This document shows, piece by piece, positions 1 to 7,918 of a stretch of 40,500 nucleotides of DNA (position 1 is its first letter; every line of letters begins with the position of its first letter). The notes beneath the pieces were generated by a model that saw only the letters and a list, made by a program, of their open reading frames with translations, was not told where the DNA came from and searched no databases. The DNA comes from an uncultured Acidimicrobiaceae bacterium. GTDB lineage: Bacteria > Actinomycetota > Acidimicrobiia > Acidimicrobiales > Ilumatobacteraceae. The DNA lies in assembly GCA_937890395.1 (NCBI GenBank), contig CALACK010000198.1, positions 1-40,500 on the forward strand. Reading direction: 5' to 3'. The position numbers and the translations under genes were made by a program.

Positions 1-404
1 AAAACTGGTGTACTCGGTGAGCCTGTAACTGTGTCAAGGCCTTGTGACTGGCGAGCTAAAACACAAACTTTTTTAGACGTGCCTGAGACGATCACAGCAG
101 TGCTTTCGGTGAGATGTCGACAGTTGCTCACAGTTACTGCCGAAGCGGGATTGATTCGGTCTATGCAACTTCCTTGCAAAGATGCTCCCGACAATGCCGC
201 GCGAAGCCGATCGCCGATCTTCGTGTTTTGCTCCATAAAGTCAGCGCGGTCAGTAATCATTGACGTGGTTGAATATGCCGATGAGATCACGCCCATCAGT
301 ACAACCGTGAGTATCCCGGTGATCATCATCGCTACAGCAATGTCTACTAATCCGACTGAACCGCGCTCGCGTCGAGCAAGATCAGACAATTTAAAAGTGT
401 TCAT
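1..404 (-). CDS. Type IV pilin-like minor pseudopilin, partial (3' end outside window)
   Basis: The minus-strand frame stays open from an ATG at 404 to the window edge, giving about 134 residues. The N-terminus has a short basic leader ending RRERG, then a hydrophobic stretch (about residues 16-41) like the N-terminal helix of type IV prepilins. The leader is not canonical: an Asp sits at +6 after the Gly, where prepilins usually have Glu at +5. The start overlaps the stop of the upstream PilV-like gene in a TGATG arrangement, so the two are probably translationally coupled. The context (prepilin peptidase, PilV-like protein, this gene) points to a minor pilin cassette. Two Cys in the visible part (VSNCRH, KKVCVL) could form a disulfide. 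Being truncated, its length and C-terminal domain are unknown. Confidence 0.7.
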   Translation of the reverse strand, partial: MNTFKLSDLARRERGSVGLVDIAVAMMITGILTVVLMGVISSAYSTTSMITDRADFMEQNTKIGDRLRAALSGASLQGSCIDRINPASAVTVSNCRHLTESTAVIVSGTSKKVCVLARQSQGLDTVTGSPSTPV

Positions 405-1252
405 CACGGCAGTGCGCTATAGGCGATTTGAGTTGTTGCGCCATTGGTGATCGTGATGTTTGACGACCCACCAAATGCCGATGCAGTTGACTTCGCGGCT
501 TTATAGGAGCCGGCCGGCAAATACGCAAACCACGCGCAACCTGAACTGTCGCCACTAAAAATTGTTGCATAGCGCCGCAACTTATACGAAGTGTTGTTGA
601 TCGCCTGCAAATCAACTGCTTGCGTCGCGGTCATACTGGTGACAATCAATCTGCCAAAACTTGTTGAATACGCTGCGGCGTCGGGTGGCACCGACTCGTA
701 TTTTGTCAAAGAATATGACTTGTCGGTTGTGCTGCCATCTGCGATACCGAACTTCCAAGTAACGGTGGTGATTCTTTTGATGGCAGTTGGCGTCATCGTG
801 GCAAAAGTTGCGGGTGATGTTGGTGTTTGCAGATTCGTGCATGTCACAGAAGACAGACCATCGGCGCCCGGCCCTGGCAACCAACTATTACGAAGAGTTG
901 CCGAGTAAACAACATTCTTTCTGGTTACTGATGTTGAAACATCTCCAAGAATCGCATTTGCGTTATCTAGAGCAAGTGCCGTGTTGCACCTAGTTGTCGC
1001 CGCGACGATCACAGACGAAACTTCGGCGCCAGTCTGAAGCCCGCATCCATAAACTGATGCATTTTCTGCAATTTGTTCTGCGGCTAGTCGCGCGTTAATT
1101 GCATCTTTAGAAAGTCTTGCTTGTGACGACATTGCAAAAGTTACCGTTAGCAAACCTAGCGACGCAAGGCCGACAAGTCCCATCGCAATTACTGCTTCGA
1201 TCATTGCGAATCCGTGATCAGAGCGAAGTTGTTTGCGCCTCACACATCTCAA
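404..1252 (-). CDS. PilV-like minor type IV pilin
   Basis: A 282-aa protein with a class III (prepilin) signal: a basic leader ending SDHG followed by FAMIEAVIAM, so cleavage after Gly leaves Phe at +1 and Glu at +5. A hydrophobic helix follows to about residue 45. The rest is Ser/Thr-rich with scattered Cys, as in exported pilin heads. The size and the IEA..A start resemble PilV/PilW-type minor pilins that prime pilus assembly; this is inference from the N-terminus and context. The start is a TTG at 1252 with GGAG about 6 nt upstream, inside the end of the prepilin peptidase gene. The 3' end overlaps the next pilin-like gene by 1 base. The three genes look like one minus-strand operon. Confidence 0.75.
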   Translation of the reverse strand: MRCVRRKQLRSDHGFAMIEAVIAMGLVGLASLGLLTVTFAMSSQARLSKDAINARLAAEQIAENASVYGCGLQTGAEVSSVIVAATTRCNTALALDNANAILGDVSTSVTRKNVVYSATLRNSWLPGPGADGLSSVTCTNLQTPTSPATFATMTPTAIKRITTVTWKFGIADGSTTDKSYSLTKYESVPPDAAAYSTSFGRLIVTSMTATQAVDLQAINNTSYKLRRYATIFSGDSSGCAWFAYLPAGSYKAAKSTASAFGGSSNITITNGATTQIAYSALP

Positions 1253-1253
1253 T

Positions 1254-1994
1254 TCATACTCCAGCTTTCCAACTGAAGTCAGCGATGATGGTTATTATTG
1301 CACCGAGTGCGAGCGCTGGCCCAAGTGGAATCGAAACTTTGCGAATGCGGCGCTGCATGATTCCAAATACGACAGTCCATAACACTGCTATAACTGCGGC
1401 GATTAAATATGCGCCAAATGCGGCGCCCCAACCCAACCACCCGAGTGGAAACCAAACAATCGGCGCGAATTTGACATCGCCTTCGCCAAGACCGCCACGC
1501 GAAACAAAGTAAAAAATTAGTGCAACACCTGTCGCGAGAATTGCGACGACAACTCCGCGCTTAAAGTCTTGCCACGAGTCGTTTACAAGCGCATCGGCAA
1601 AAAATCCAATCAACTCAAAGATCGCGAGTGTGATTATTGCCCGATTCGGAAGTCGTCGCGTTAATGCATCGATTGTCGCCGTGACCGCAAGACCGATACA
1701 TGACAGGGCAAGAACTACCGAGGCGATAGATGCACCGTGCTGGTTAATTACGCTCACAGCGATTATGCAAGATGTCATCTCAATTAGCGGATATTTAATT
1801 GAAATTCGTGCTTTGCAATGTCGGCAGCGACCGCGTAAAAACAGCCAAGTGAAAACTGGAATCAAATCAATCGGTGCGAGCAGTTCGTTACATGACGGAC
1901 ATTGCGACCGGCCTTTGACAAATTTTTCATTGCGCGGCAGGCGATGAATTAAAACAGTCGCAAAACTCCCAAGCATTAGCCCGACTACAGCCAT
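1254..1994 (-). CDS. pilD: Prepilin peptidase / N-methyltransferase (A24 family)
   Basis: Integral membrane aspartic peptidase that cleaves and N-methylates type IV prepilins. From the ATG at 1994 the order is: first membrane helix with GSFATVLIHRLPR; a cytoplasmic loop with two Cys pairs (CPSC and CRHC), the zinc-binding methylase signature; then several membrane segments. The two catalytic Asp are in TIDALTRRLPNR and in the GxGD motif GLGEGDVKFAP. The reading frame extends upstream to 2369 but that part has no family similarity and collides with the divergent gene at 2152, so I start at the first membrane helix. A GTG at 2000 is an equally possible start. It heads the minor pilin operon and presumably processes all pilins of the locus. 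Confidence 0.9.
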   Translation of the reverse strand: MAVVGLMLGSFATVLIHRLPRNEKFVKGRSQCPSCNELLAPIDLIPVFTWLFLRGRCRHCKARISIKYPLIEMTSCIIAVSVINQHGASIASVVLALSCIGLAVTATIDALTRRLPNRAIITLAIFELIGFFADALVNDSWQDFKRGVVVAILATGVALIFYFVSRGGLGEGDVKFAPIVWFPLGWLGWGAAFGAYLIAAVIAVLWTVVFGIMQRRIRKVSIPLGPALALGAIITIIADFSWKAGV

Positions 1995-2151
1995 AATCAC
2001 GGCTAAAACTCGACGGTCGTGTGTAGCGATCGCTCCTTCGGCAATTTTCAATAACAACGGATACCTACTTTCAGAACCGATTTTAGACTGTTTGGTGCGT
2101 CCCCATCGCTCACCCAAAAAGACATTGAATTCGTTTAAGATTAACAAGCCG

Positions 2152-2934
2152 ATGGAAATTGACCCGAATTCTGAAGATTTTGTACCTTCGGTGTTGATGC
2201 CATTGGCTACGCGGTTGAAAAATGGCGAGAACGAGCAGGTATTAAAGGACGAATTATTGACTTTGGTCTTGCCGTGGGTGCGCCAACAAGTCAGTTCGAA
2301 TATTCGGCGCATTCCGGTTAACGCCGACCCGGCAAATGTCTCAAGCCATATGCACGAAGCAGCTTTCAAGGCAGTGGCAAAAATTGATTGGCAACAGATC
2401 GATAAATGGCCGATGTATCTTGGCTCGCTAGTTCGACATTCTGCTCAAGAGGCTGCACGAGGTGACGACTATTTGTCGCGTCAGCAAAGAGTTCTGCGAA
2501 GACAGTTTCGAAATGCATGTATTGCCGAAGAAACAAAGCAACAGAGCCCAATCACAATTCAAGACCGCGAACGAATCGCGCTAGTAATTTCAGAAGGTCA
2601 AGCAGAACTTGCAAACGAGTTGCTTGTCAGTTGGCACCCACGAGAAGTTTCGACAGTACCCGACTCAATGAGCGAACAAATTTCGGTTGAAGACGAAGTT
2701 GAGCAACAGATGGTCAAGCAGAAAATAAAAAATTGGCTTGAAAACGAACTTCCTGCGGATATTCGCAATTTGGTTATTGACTGGATGCGACTGCCTCGCG
2801 CCAATATTTTGCCAGCCAGACTTGAAAAACAACTTCAACCATATATTTTAAGTCTGATGAATGCAGTTGACGATTTCGACACGGCTGAAATTTTTGCCGA
2901 ACTGTATTCTCAAGATGCATCAGTAGAAGTTTAA
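2152..2934 (+). CDS. Divergent sigma-70-family-like protein
   Basis: 260-aa soluble protein of uncertain function. Residues about 25-110 resemble sigma-70 region 2 running into region 3: a helical stretch (LPWVRQQVSSNIRR), an acidic/aromatic helix (HEAAFKAVAKIDW), then WPMYLGSLVRHSAQEAARGDDYLSRQQR, which aligns by eye with the I-R-x-x-x-x-D-x-x-R-x-x-D-x-x-x-R pattern of flagellar-type sigma factors. A clear region 4 helix-turn-helix is not visible in the C-terminal half, so it may be degenerate or not a true sigma factor. I chose the ATG at 2152 because the upstream extension is non-conserved in character and overlaps the region upstream of pilD. It is the first gene of a chain running to the class E sortase, so it may regulate that chain or the pilus genes (inference). 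Confidence 0.45.
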   Translation: MEIDPNSEDFVPSVLMPLATRLKNGENEQVLKDELLTLVLPWVRQQVSSNIRRIPVNADPANVSSHMHEAAFKAVAKIDWQQIDKWPMYLGSLVRHSAQEAARGDDYLSRQQRVLRRQFRNACIAEETKQQSPITIQDRERIALVISEGQAELANELLVSWHPREVSTVPDSMSEQISVEDEVEQQMVKQKIKNWLENELPADIRNLVIDWMRLPRANILPARLEKQLQPYILSLMNAVDDFDTAEIFAELYSQDASVEV

Positions 2935-2935
2935 A

Positions 2936-3367
2936 ATGAATGCCCGCCCGTCGCGGCTAGTGACACCAAAACTAGTTGAGAGAAAATGCGAAAAGTGCTC
3001 ATGTTTTTTGGCAATCCACAATTTAGAGAAACTTTGTTCGCCGTGTGCCAACCAAGAAAAGCGAAAAAGTTGGCTTTCGAAAAGTTTGAACCCCTCGTTT
3101 GTTACGAGCGCGGAAGAACTCGCCAAGATTGGCATTATTGAACTAATCACAATCAATAAACTGACAGCCGAAGTTGCAATCCCATTACTTTTAAAATCTG
3201 GGGTTTTACCTAGCCGCTTGCGCCGTTATCAATCTCTTTTGATTCAACTAGTTGCGTTGCAAGGTGTTTCAAACTCGGCAGCCGCTCGAAAACTCAACGT
3301 AACCCGCTGGACAGTCGCCGCTTGGCGCGAAAGACTTGGGATTAGGCTCACTAAAATAGACACATGA
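2936..3367 (+). CDS. Zinc-ribbon plus helix-turn-helix protein
   Basis: 143-aa small basic protein, family not recognised. The N-terminal third carries a CxxC...CxxC pair (CEKC at about residue 18 and CSPC at about 35), a likely structural zinc ribbon. The C-terminus has a helix-turn-helix-like stretch, GVSNSAAARKLNVTRWTVAAW, with the Ala-Ala-x-x-Leu-x-V-x-x-x-T-V spacing of resolvase/Trp-repressor-like HTHs. This suggests a DNA-binding accessory or regulator. It starts 1 bp after the preceding TAA, and its TGA overlaps the next ATG in an ATGA junction, so it is cotranscribed with its neighbours. A role in regulating the sortase chain is inference only. Confidence 0.6.
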   Translation: MNARPSRLVTPKLVERKCEKCSCFLAIHNLEKLCSPCANQEKRKSWLSKSLNPSFVTSAEELAKIGIIELITINKLTAEVAIPLLLKSGVLPSRLRRYQSLLIQLVALQGVSNSAAARKLNVTRWTVAAWRERLGIRLTKIDT

Positions 3368-5307
3368 GTTTAAATCGCCTACTTGGGGTACCTGGCCCAG
3401 AACCAGAAAACGGAAAGTCCCAAGTACGAAACCCAAATTTTGCAGACAATCGTTTGATTGTTCTGGGTAATAGTTCGGTGTTGATGGATGAGCTCAAAAA
3501 GCTCCGGCCACATCGTTCTGAAGATTCAGTTTTAATTGACTGGTCGCCGCAATCTGGTTCAACCAAGAATCTTGTCGAGAAGATTACTTCGATGGAGTCA
3601 GTTGAAATAGTTGACTTGGTCATCGTAAATTCTTGTGTGCCTGACCATGTCACCTCAGAGCGTGAGATGCGCAAACTATTTTCAGACATAAGACTGCCGA
3701 TGAAGGCAATTTCAGCAAGCGGCATCGCAGAAAAAAGCTTCAGATGGTGGATGTGCGTAGAACTTGAAGATAGTTCACCTGCGACGTTAAATATTTGGCA
3801 AGCCTCGGGTCGGTTGGTGTTTCGACATGCTGCCGAGTCGGCAAATCTTGTAGGCACACTTGTGCTCGTAGGCGACGCAGCTCAAGGCGCGAGCGATCTT
3901 CGAACGATGCTTGATAGCGAACATATTTCGTCTTCGCGCGTGCTTGGTTTCGGTATTTCAACCGATGGATCAGTTGATCTGGCGAAGAACAATTTCTCAA
4001 TGACGCCGATTTCTAAAGCTCATGAGGGCGGCAATATGTCTGCAGTCGATTTGCCGACCGAAAAAAATTATCTAATCGCCGAGATTGACATGGCTAAAGA
4101 TTCGCTCACTGATCTTGCAGACGAACTTCGTCAATCACAGCAAAATCTTCTCACATCTAATGCGTCGCTAGTTTCGAAACGCGAAGATGTCGAGAAAATT
4201 GGTCTTGAGATGGCTGTTCAATCACACGAATTATTCGCAGTCGAAACTGACCTGACGACTCAACGTGGAAACGTTGCAGTTATGTCAGATCAAGCCGATT
4301 CACTTCGCCGAGAGATTGAATATTTAGTGAAGCATCATGCTTCGCTGACCGAAACACTCGTTAACGAGCGAGCGTCGCTGCAAGTTATTAGAGATGAAAT
4401 GACCATCCAAATAGCCCGAGCCGAGCAAATTCAGTCGGCATTGACCCGAGCCGAAATTGATGCATCACATCAGCGCACTTTGTCGGATGAAGCAGTTCGC
4501 CTTGCCGAGGCTGCTCACGCCCGATTAAACGAGATAGTTGCCGAAACAACCAACTCTCAACAGATTTTGAATGAAGTTAAAAATGAAGTCACAAATCGCA
4601 AACAAGAATTGATTCGACTTGATATTCAGCGTGCCGAGAAGGCTAAAGAAACCGCAGAATATGAAGAAACTTTGACTGCACGCTCTTTGGTGTTGCAACG
4701 CGAACTTGAGACGATGCAACAAATGCAACGAGAAGTGCTCGCAACTCTTGAACGCGCCCGCACCGAGAGAACCGTAATTCATGCAGAACTCGCGAAACTT
4801 GCTGACTCGGGTAAAGATCCACAAGTTGAAATTTTGCGTATTTCTCGAGACTTTTTGACGGTCGAACTGGCCGAAATCGAGGGAGCAAAGTCGAGAATTT
4901 CAAAAGAAACCGATTTGATTAATTCAACAATCGAAGAGTCAAGAGAACTCGCAGCAGAATTCGAAATGAGCCGTGCGGCTGCACAGCAACAGTTTGATCA
5001 AGTCAGAGCGAAGGTCATTGAGATTCAAGAAAAAGAACTTGACGCTCAACTGGCCTTAAATAGTCTTGAAGACAAGGTCTCAGCGTTTCAAAAAGAGCGA
5101 GATGAACTCGTTAGGTTTGAAGAAGAACTAACAGAACGGGCCAAAGAGTTAGACCGAACTGAAAAAGATTTCGAAAGTGAAGTCGCCAAGCGAATTGCAG
5201 CGCATCTTGACGAACTTTCGGCGATGGGCTCTCGAGCACGTAAGAAAGCAATTAAAAAAGCAGTAGACAACATCACTTCAGAGAGCGAAGGCGACGAACA
5301 ACTATGA
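3364..5307 (+). CDS. Large coiled-coil protein with N-terminal alpha/beta domain
   Basis: 647 residues, no recognised family. Residues about 25-215 look globular, with alternating hydrophobic strands (RLIVLGN, VDLVIVNS, GTLVLVGDA) suggesting an alpha/beta fold of unknown activity. From about residue 235 to 635 it is an almost uninterrupted heptad-rich region dense in Glu, Arg, Gln and Leu, typical of a long parallel coiled coil. The tail is basic (RARKKAIKKA) and then acidic. There is no signal peptide or membrane segment, so it is probably cytoplasmic and possibly a scaffold or filament. It is linked by ATGA overlaps to the genes on both sides. Conserved coupling with a sortase and a pilus cluster would suggest a cell-surface assembly or polarity role, but that is speculative. 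Confidence 0.7.
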   Translation: MSLNRLLGVPGPEPENGKSQVRNPNFADNRLIVLGNSSVLMDELKKLRPHRSEDSVLIDWSPQSGSTKNLVEKITSMESVEIVDLVIVNSCVPDHVTSEREMRKLFSDIRLPMKAISASGIAEKSFRWWMCVELEDSSPATLNIWQASGRLVFRHAAESANLVGTLVLVGDAAQGASDLRTMLDSEHISSSRVLGFGISTDGSVDLAKNNFSMTPISKAHEGGNMSAVDLPTEKNYLIAEIDMAKDSLTDLADELRQSQQNLLTSNASLVSKREDVEKIGLEMAVQSHELFAVETDLTTQRGNVAVMSDQADSLRREIEYLVKHHASLTETLVNERASLQVIRDEMTIQIARAEQIQSALTRAEIDASHQRTLSDEAVRLAEAAHARLNEIVAETTNSQQILNEVKNEVTNRKQELIRLDIQRAEKAKETAEYEETLTARSLVLQRELETMQQMQREVLATLERARTERTVIHAELAKLADSGKDPQVEILRISRDFLTVELAEIEGAKSRISKETDLINSTIEESRELAAEFEMSRAAAQQQFDQVRAKVIEIQEKELDAQLALNSLEDKVSAFQKERDELVRFEEELTERAKELDRTEKDFESEVAKRIAAHLDELSAMGSRARKKAIKKAVDNITSESEGDEQL

Positions 5308-5639
5308 CGGGCTTCAACCAAAACAACAATTCAAGCGACGACTCAAAAGATATAGGTAGTTCAAAATCGCGTTCAAAGTTCATCGATGTAAACCCTGTTG
5401 AGGTAACCGGCGAGATTGCTCGACCGCCGTTTATTGCATCCACTGAAGAGGTCAACAAGTCGTCGTTGCGCAATATCATCAACGCGGTTGACTTTCCGGG
5501 GTCGTCTGGCACTGGCGAAACCACAGACGGCGCGAGCGCAACTGTTCGACTTCGCTCTGATTACACATTGGTTGAAGATTCGGTTATCGCCACAATCCCT
5601 GAAAAAAAACGACGATCTAAATCTAAATTTTTTCGGTGA
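5304..5639 (+). CDS. Small polar protein of the sortase chain, unknown function
   Basis: 111-aa hydrophilic protein without a signal peptide, membrane segment or recognised domain. It is rich in Ser, Asp, Asn and Thr, with a strongly basic C-terminus (PEKKRRSKSKFFR), so much of it may be disordered. Its ATG overlaps the stop of the coiled-coil gene (ATGA), and its TGA overlaps the GTG of the sortase gene (GTGA), so translation is probably coupled in both directions. That tight placement is the main reason to accept it as real. Function unknown; it could be an adaptor between the cytoplasmic coiled-coil protein and the membrane sortase, but nothing in the sequence proves this. Confidence 0.6.
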   Translation: MTGFNQNNNSSDDSKDIGSSKSRSKFIDVNPVEVTGEIARPPFIASTEEVNKSSLRNIINAVDFPGSSGTGETTDGASATVRLRSDYTLVEDSVIATIPEKKRRSKSKFFR

Positions 5640-6961
5640 TCGATAAACCCTTACCGTTTCGTCAAGCGCACTCAAGGCCACCGCGTGTAAGGCGGTCGCT
5701 GCGAATGCTTGGAATGGGGCTGACGTGGGCCAGTTTTATTGGTGTTTTGTTTGTGCTGTTTCAACTCTTTGGCACCGGAGTTTTTGAATATCAATCACAA
5801 AGCAAGCTAAGCAGTAAATTTGAAGCCGCTTCGCCTTCGATTGAGTTGATTGCAACACCGATCTTTTTGCCAACTACAACAATCGAAACGACGACGACAA
5901 CTACTAGTTCGACAACTTCGATACCGGCGCCAGTTACAACTATTGCGTCAAACCAAACGACCGCAGTCGACGAGAATATTGCGCCGGTCGAGGTAGTGCC
6001 AACAACATTGCCTGCCGAAATAGCCCCGACGACATTGCCTGCCGAAATAGCCCCGACAACTTTGCCGCCGGTTATAGACCCGACAATGGTTCAGCAATCA
6101 ACCGCGGCGATAAAGCGCGTCACCAAAGCATCCGAAGGTGATGTAATTGGGCGAATTATGGCGCCATCAATCGGGTTAGATAAATTCATCGTTGAAGGTG
6201 CTGCCGTGAATGAGTTACGATCGGCAATTGGCCGATACCGCGGTACTGCATTCTTGGGCAACAAAGGAAACGTCGCACTTGCCGGTCATAGAACTACCTA
6301 CGGTGCGCCGTTCGGTCGTATCGGCGAGTTGCTTCCTGGTGACAAAATAAATGTTTTGACGCCTGTTGGTACCGCAATTTATGAAGTGATGGACCCAGTA
6401 GTCGCATCAAAATTATGGGCCGGAACGGTTCGTGAAATCGGCGGTGGTTATTCAGTCGTTGGGCCAAGCGACGAGTTCGTATTGGCTGATGTTGGGGATA
6501 ATCGACTGACGCTTACAGCATGTCATCCGAAGTTCAGTGCAGAAGAGCGGATTATCGTAGTTGCTCAACTAGTCGGCGAACCTTTCGCAATGCTCAACCC
6601 CGAATTCGGTAAATCGATTGCGCAAATCACAACACCACCAACGCTCGCAAACGGCGAAGCCGCGCCTTCGACACCAGCTGATCCATCGCTCAACTCAACA
6701 GAACAGTTATTTGACCCTTCGGTTAATGTCGACGTCACCCCAGTAGCCATTCAGACTCTTAAAGTGACACTTGATGGTCTGCCAAATCAAATTGCACCGT
6801 CGATAGTTTTTGCATTGTTGACATTAGTTGTGATGACTGCAATTGCTGCAGCCTCTGAGAAATTTGGACGATTGCGTGCCTACATTTTTGGCTCGGCGCC
6901 GTTTTTTATTGTCTTATGGTTCTTTTTTAGAAATTTAGAACTTTTGTTGCCTGCCTACTAG
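5636..6961 (+). CDS. Class E sortase with long Thr/Pro linker
   Basis: Membrane transpeptidase that joins proteins with an LAxTG-type signal to the cell wall. A basic N-terminus precedes a membrane helix (about residues 28-47), then a Thr/Pro-rich extracytoplasmic linker (about 75-160) with two copies of a PAEIAPTTL unit. The catalytic domain spans about 165-325: His217 in ALAGHRTTYG, Cys296 in LTLTACHPKFS and Arg305 in EERIIV, matching the His-Cys-Arg triad and the TLxxCxP pattern of class E. A low-complexity stretch and two C-terminal membrane helices follow. At 441 aa it is long for the class, because of the linker and tail. The start is a GTG overlapping the upstream stop. It is the last gene of its chain. 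A likely substrate is encoded at 9541-10200. Confidence 0.9.
   Translation: MIDKPLPFRQAHSRPPRVRRSLRMLGMGLTWASFIGVLFVLFQLFGTGVFEYQSQSKLSSKFEAASPSIELIATPIFLPTTTIETTTTTTSSTTSIPAPVTTIASNQTTAVDENIAPVEVVPTTLPAEIAPTTLPAEIAPTTLPPVIDPTMVQQSTAAIKRVTKASEGDVIGRIMAPSIGLDKFIVEGAAVNELRSAIGRYRGTAFLGNKGNVALAGHRTTYGAPFGRIGELLPGDKINVLTPVGTAIYEVMDPVVASKLWAGTVREIGGGYSVVGPSDEFVLADVGDNRLTLTACHPKFSAEERIIVVAQLVGEPFAMLNPEFGKSIAQITTPPTLANGEAAPSTPADPSLNSTEQLFDPSVNVDVTPVAIQTLKVTLDGLPNQIAPSIVFALLTLVVMTAIAAASEKFGRLRAYIFGSAPFFIVLWFFFRNLELLLPAY
6007..6060 (+). repeat. Two tandem copies of a 27-bp unit in the sortase linker
   Basis: Two adjacent 27-bp copies (6007-6033 and 6034-6060) differ at one base and encode LPAEIAPTT twice. 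A diverged third unit follows (LPPVIDPT). The unit length is a multiple of three, so copy-number change would only alter linker length. Confidence 0.85.
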
Positions 6962-6976
6962 AAGCAAGTAAACAAA

Positions 6977-7004
6977 AAACGGTGCCAGCGAACTGGCACC
7001 GTTT
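6977..7004. terminator. Bidirectional intrinsic terminator between sortase and pilin genes
   Basis: A perfect 12-bp stem (AAACGGTGCCAG / CTGGCACCGTTT) with a CGAA loop, read as TTCG on the minus strand. It lies between the convergent sortase and pilin stops. On the minus strand the stem runs into six T, a good terminator for the pilin. On the plus strand the tail is GTTTCTTTT, weaker but plausible. Confidence 0.85.
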
Positions 7005-7021
7005 CTTTTAAAACTGACTAG
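6981..7021. repeat. 41-bp direct repeat, copy A (downstream of pilin 1)
   Basis: Identical over 41 bp to 7895-7935 and in the same orientation. It covers most of the hairpin plus the following CTTTTAAAACTGACTAG. The two copies bracket the pilin gene 7026-7823, 914 bp apart, so recombination between them would remove exactly that gene. Confidence 0.9.
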
Positions 7022-7025
7022 CTGG

Positions 7026-7823
7026 CTAGTTACCAGCTCCACCTGCTGCACCAGTTGCATCACGCCATGACGAGTAGAACTCGCTTGGTTGCGCGTAGTA
7101 CGCCGTAACGAAGCCCGCTTGACCAAAAACAAGACCGCTTGACTGTTTTGCAGCGTTGCAGTTACTCTGAGTTAGCGCAAGAGTTTGTGTGTTATCGGCA
7201 TCTGCAGCATTTGAACGCGCGCGAATTTGGGCGTATGCAGCACCGTTTGTCTGCAAAAGTGTCCATGTCGCAATTGATGCATTTTGTGTGTTCAAAGCCG
7301 GAGCCATAACGATTGGAGCAATGCTGCCAGCATTGAAGAACTTACCTTCAACTGTGAATCGTGCAATCCAGCAGGTTCCGCTTGATGAAAGTGCCGTAGC
7401 AAAAAATGCTTGGCAGCCAAGTAGTTCAGCGTTTGAGTTCCATGTTCGGCGAGCATCAACGCTCACAGTTCGAGCACTTGTCGATGCAGTTGCTGCGGCG
7501 ATCACGTCAACGTTTGGCTCAATTTTCTGCAAGTCAGCAGCAAGTGCTGTTGTGACTGAGACACCAGCGTCAGAACCGCAACCAGCAGTCGATGCGTCTG
7601 AAAAGTCACCTTGGTTCTGGTAAAGACCAAGTGCAGCATTCATTACCAAGTTGATTGAATTCTGGGCTTCTTTATCGTATGCGTTGTTTCGCGATCCCAA
7701 GAAACTGGGCACTGCGACAGAGGCCAAAATACCAACGACAAGCATGGCGACAGCCAATTCTGTAAGGGTGAAGCCCCTTTGAAGTTTGAGGGTTGTTCTG
7801 AGGACTTTGATATTTAGCTTCAT
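7026..7823 (-). CDS. pilA: Major type IV pilin, paralogue 1
   Basis: 265-aa prepilin. The leader is basic (MKLNIKVLRTTLKLQRG) and cleavage after Gly gives FTLTE, with Glu at +5, followed by a hydrophobic helix to about residue 42. The ATG at 7823 is chosen because AAGGA lies about 7 nt upstream; the frame extends to 7913 but that part runs into the repeat and hairpin. The head domain is Ala/Ser/Thr-rich with Cys residues in positions shared by all three paralogues. It is very close to the pilin at 10417-11184, including two long identical nucleotide blocks. The 3' terminator is at 6977-7004. It is separated from pilin 2 by an imperfect hairpin, so it is transcribed by read-through or from its own weak promoter. 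Confidence 0.92.
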   Translation of the reverse strand: MKLNIKVLRTTLKLQRGFTLTELAVAMLVVGILASVAVPSFLGSRNNAYDKEAQNSINLVMNAALGLYQNQGDFSDASTAGCGSDAGVSVTTALAADLQKIEPNVDVIAAATASTSARTVSVDARRTWNSNAELLGCQAFFATALSSSGTCWIARFTVEGKFFNAGSIAPIVMAPALNTQNASIATWTLLQTNGAAYAQIRARSNAADADNTQTLALTQSNCNAAKQSSGLVFGQAGFVTAYYAQPSEFYSSWRDATGAAGGAGN

Positions 7824-7894
7824 GGTTTTTCCTTTTGATTTATTAGTTTGAACAGTACAGCTGCCTATAACCGAGAATGTGGATATGCAAATGG

Positions 7895-7918
7895 GGTGCC
7901 AGCGAACTGGCACCGTTT
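7895..7918 (-). terminator. Imperfect hairpin downstream of pilin 2
   Basis: The 8-bp stem GGTGCCAG / CTGGCACC with TTCG loop (minus strand) is the same as in the terminator at 6977-7004, but on the minus strand it is followed by CCATTTGC, not a T-tract. It may act as a pause or mRNA-stabilising 3' hairpin, allowing some read-through into pilin 1. Confidence 0.55.

Noticed and set aside
1995-2369. N-terminal extension of the prepilin peptidase frame
   Set aside because: The extra 125 codons lack any prepilin peptidase feature and would run through the divergent gene's promoter and coding start.
7189-7623. Plus-strand open frame opposite pilin 1, partly repeated opposite pilin 3
   Set aside because: Its repetition merely reflects the identical DNA of the two pilin genes; no independent coding evidence.
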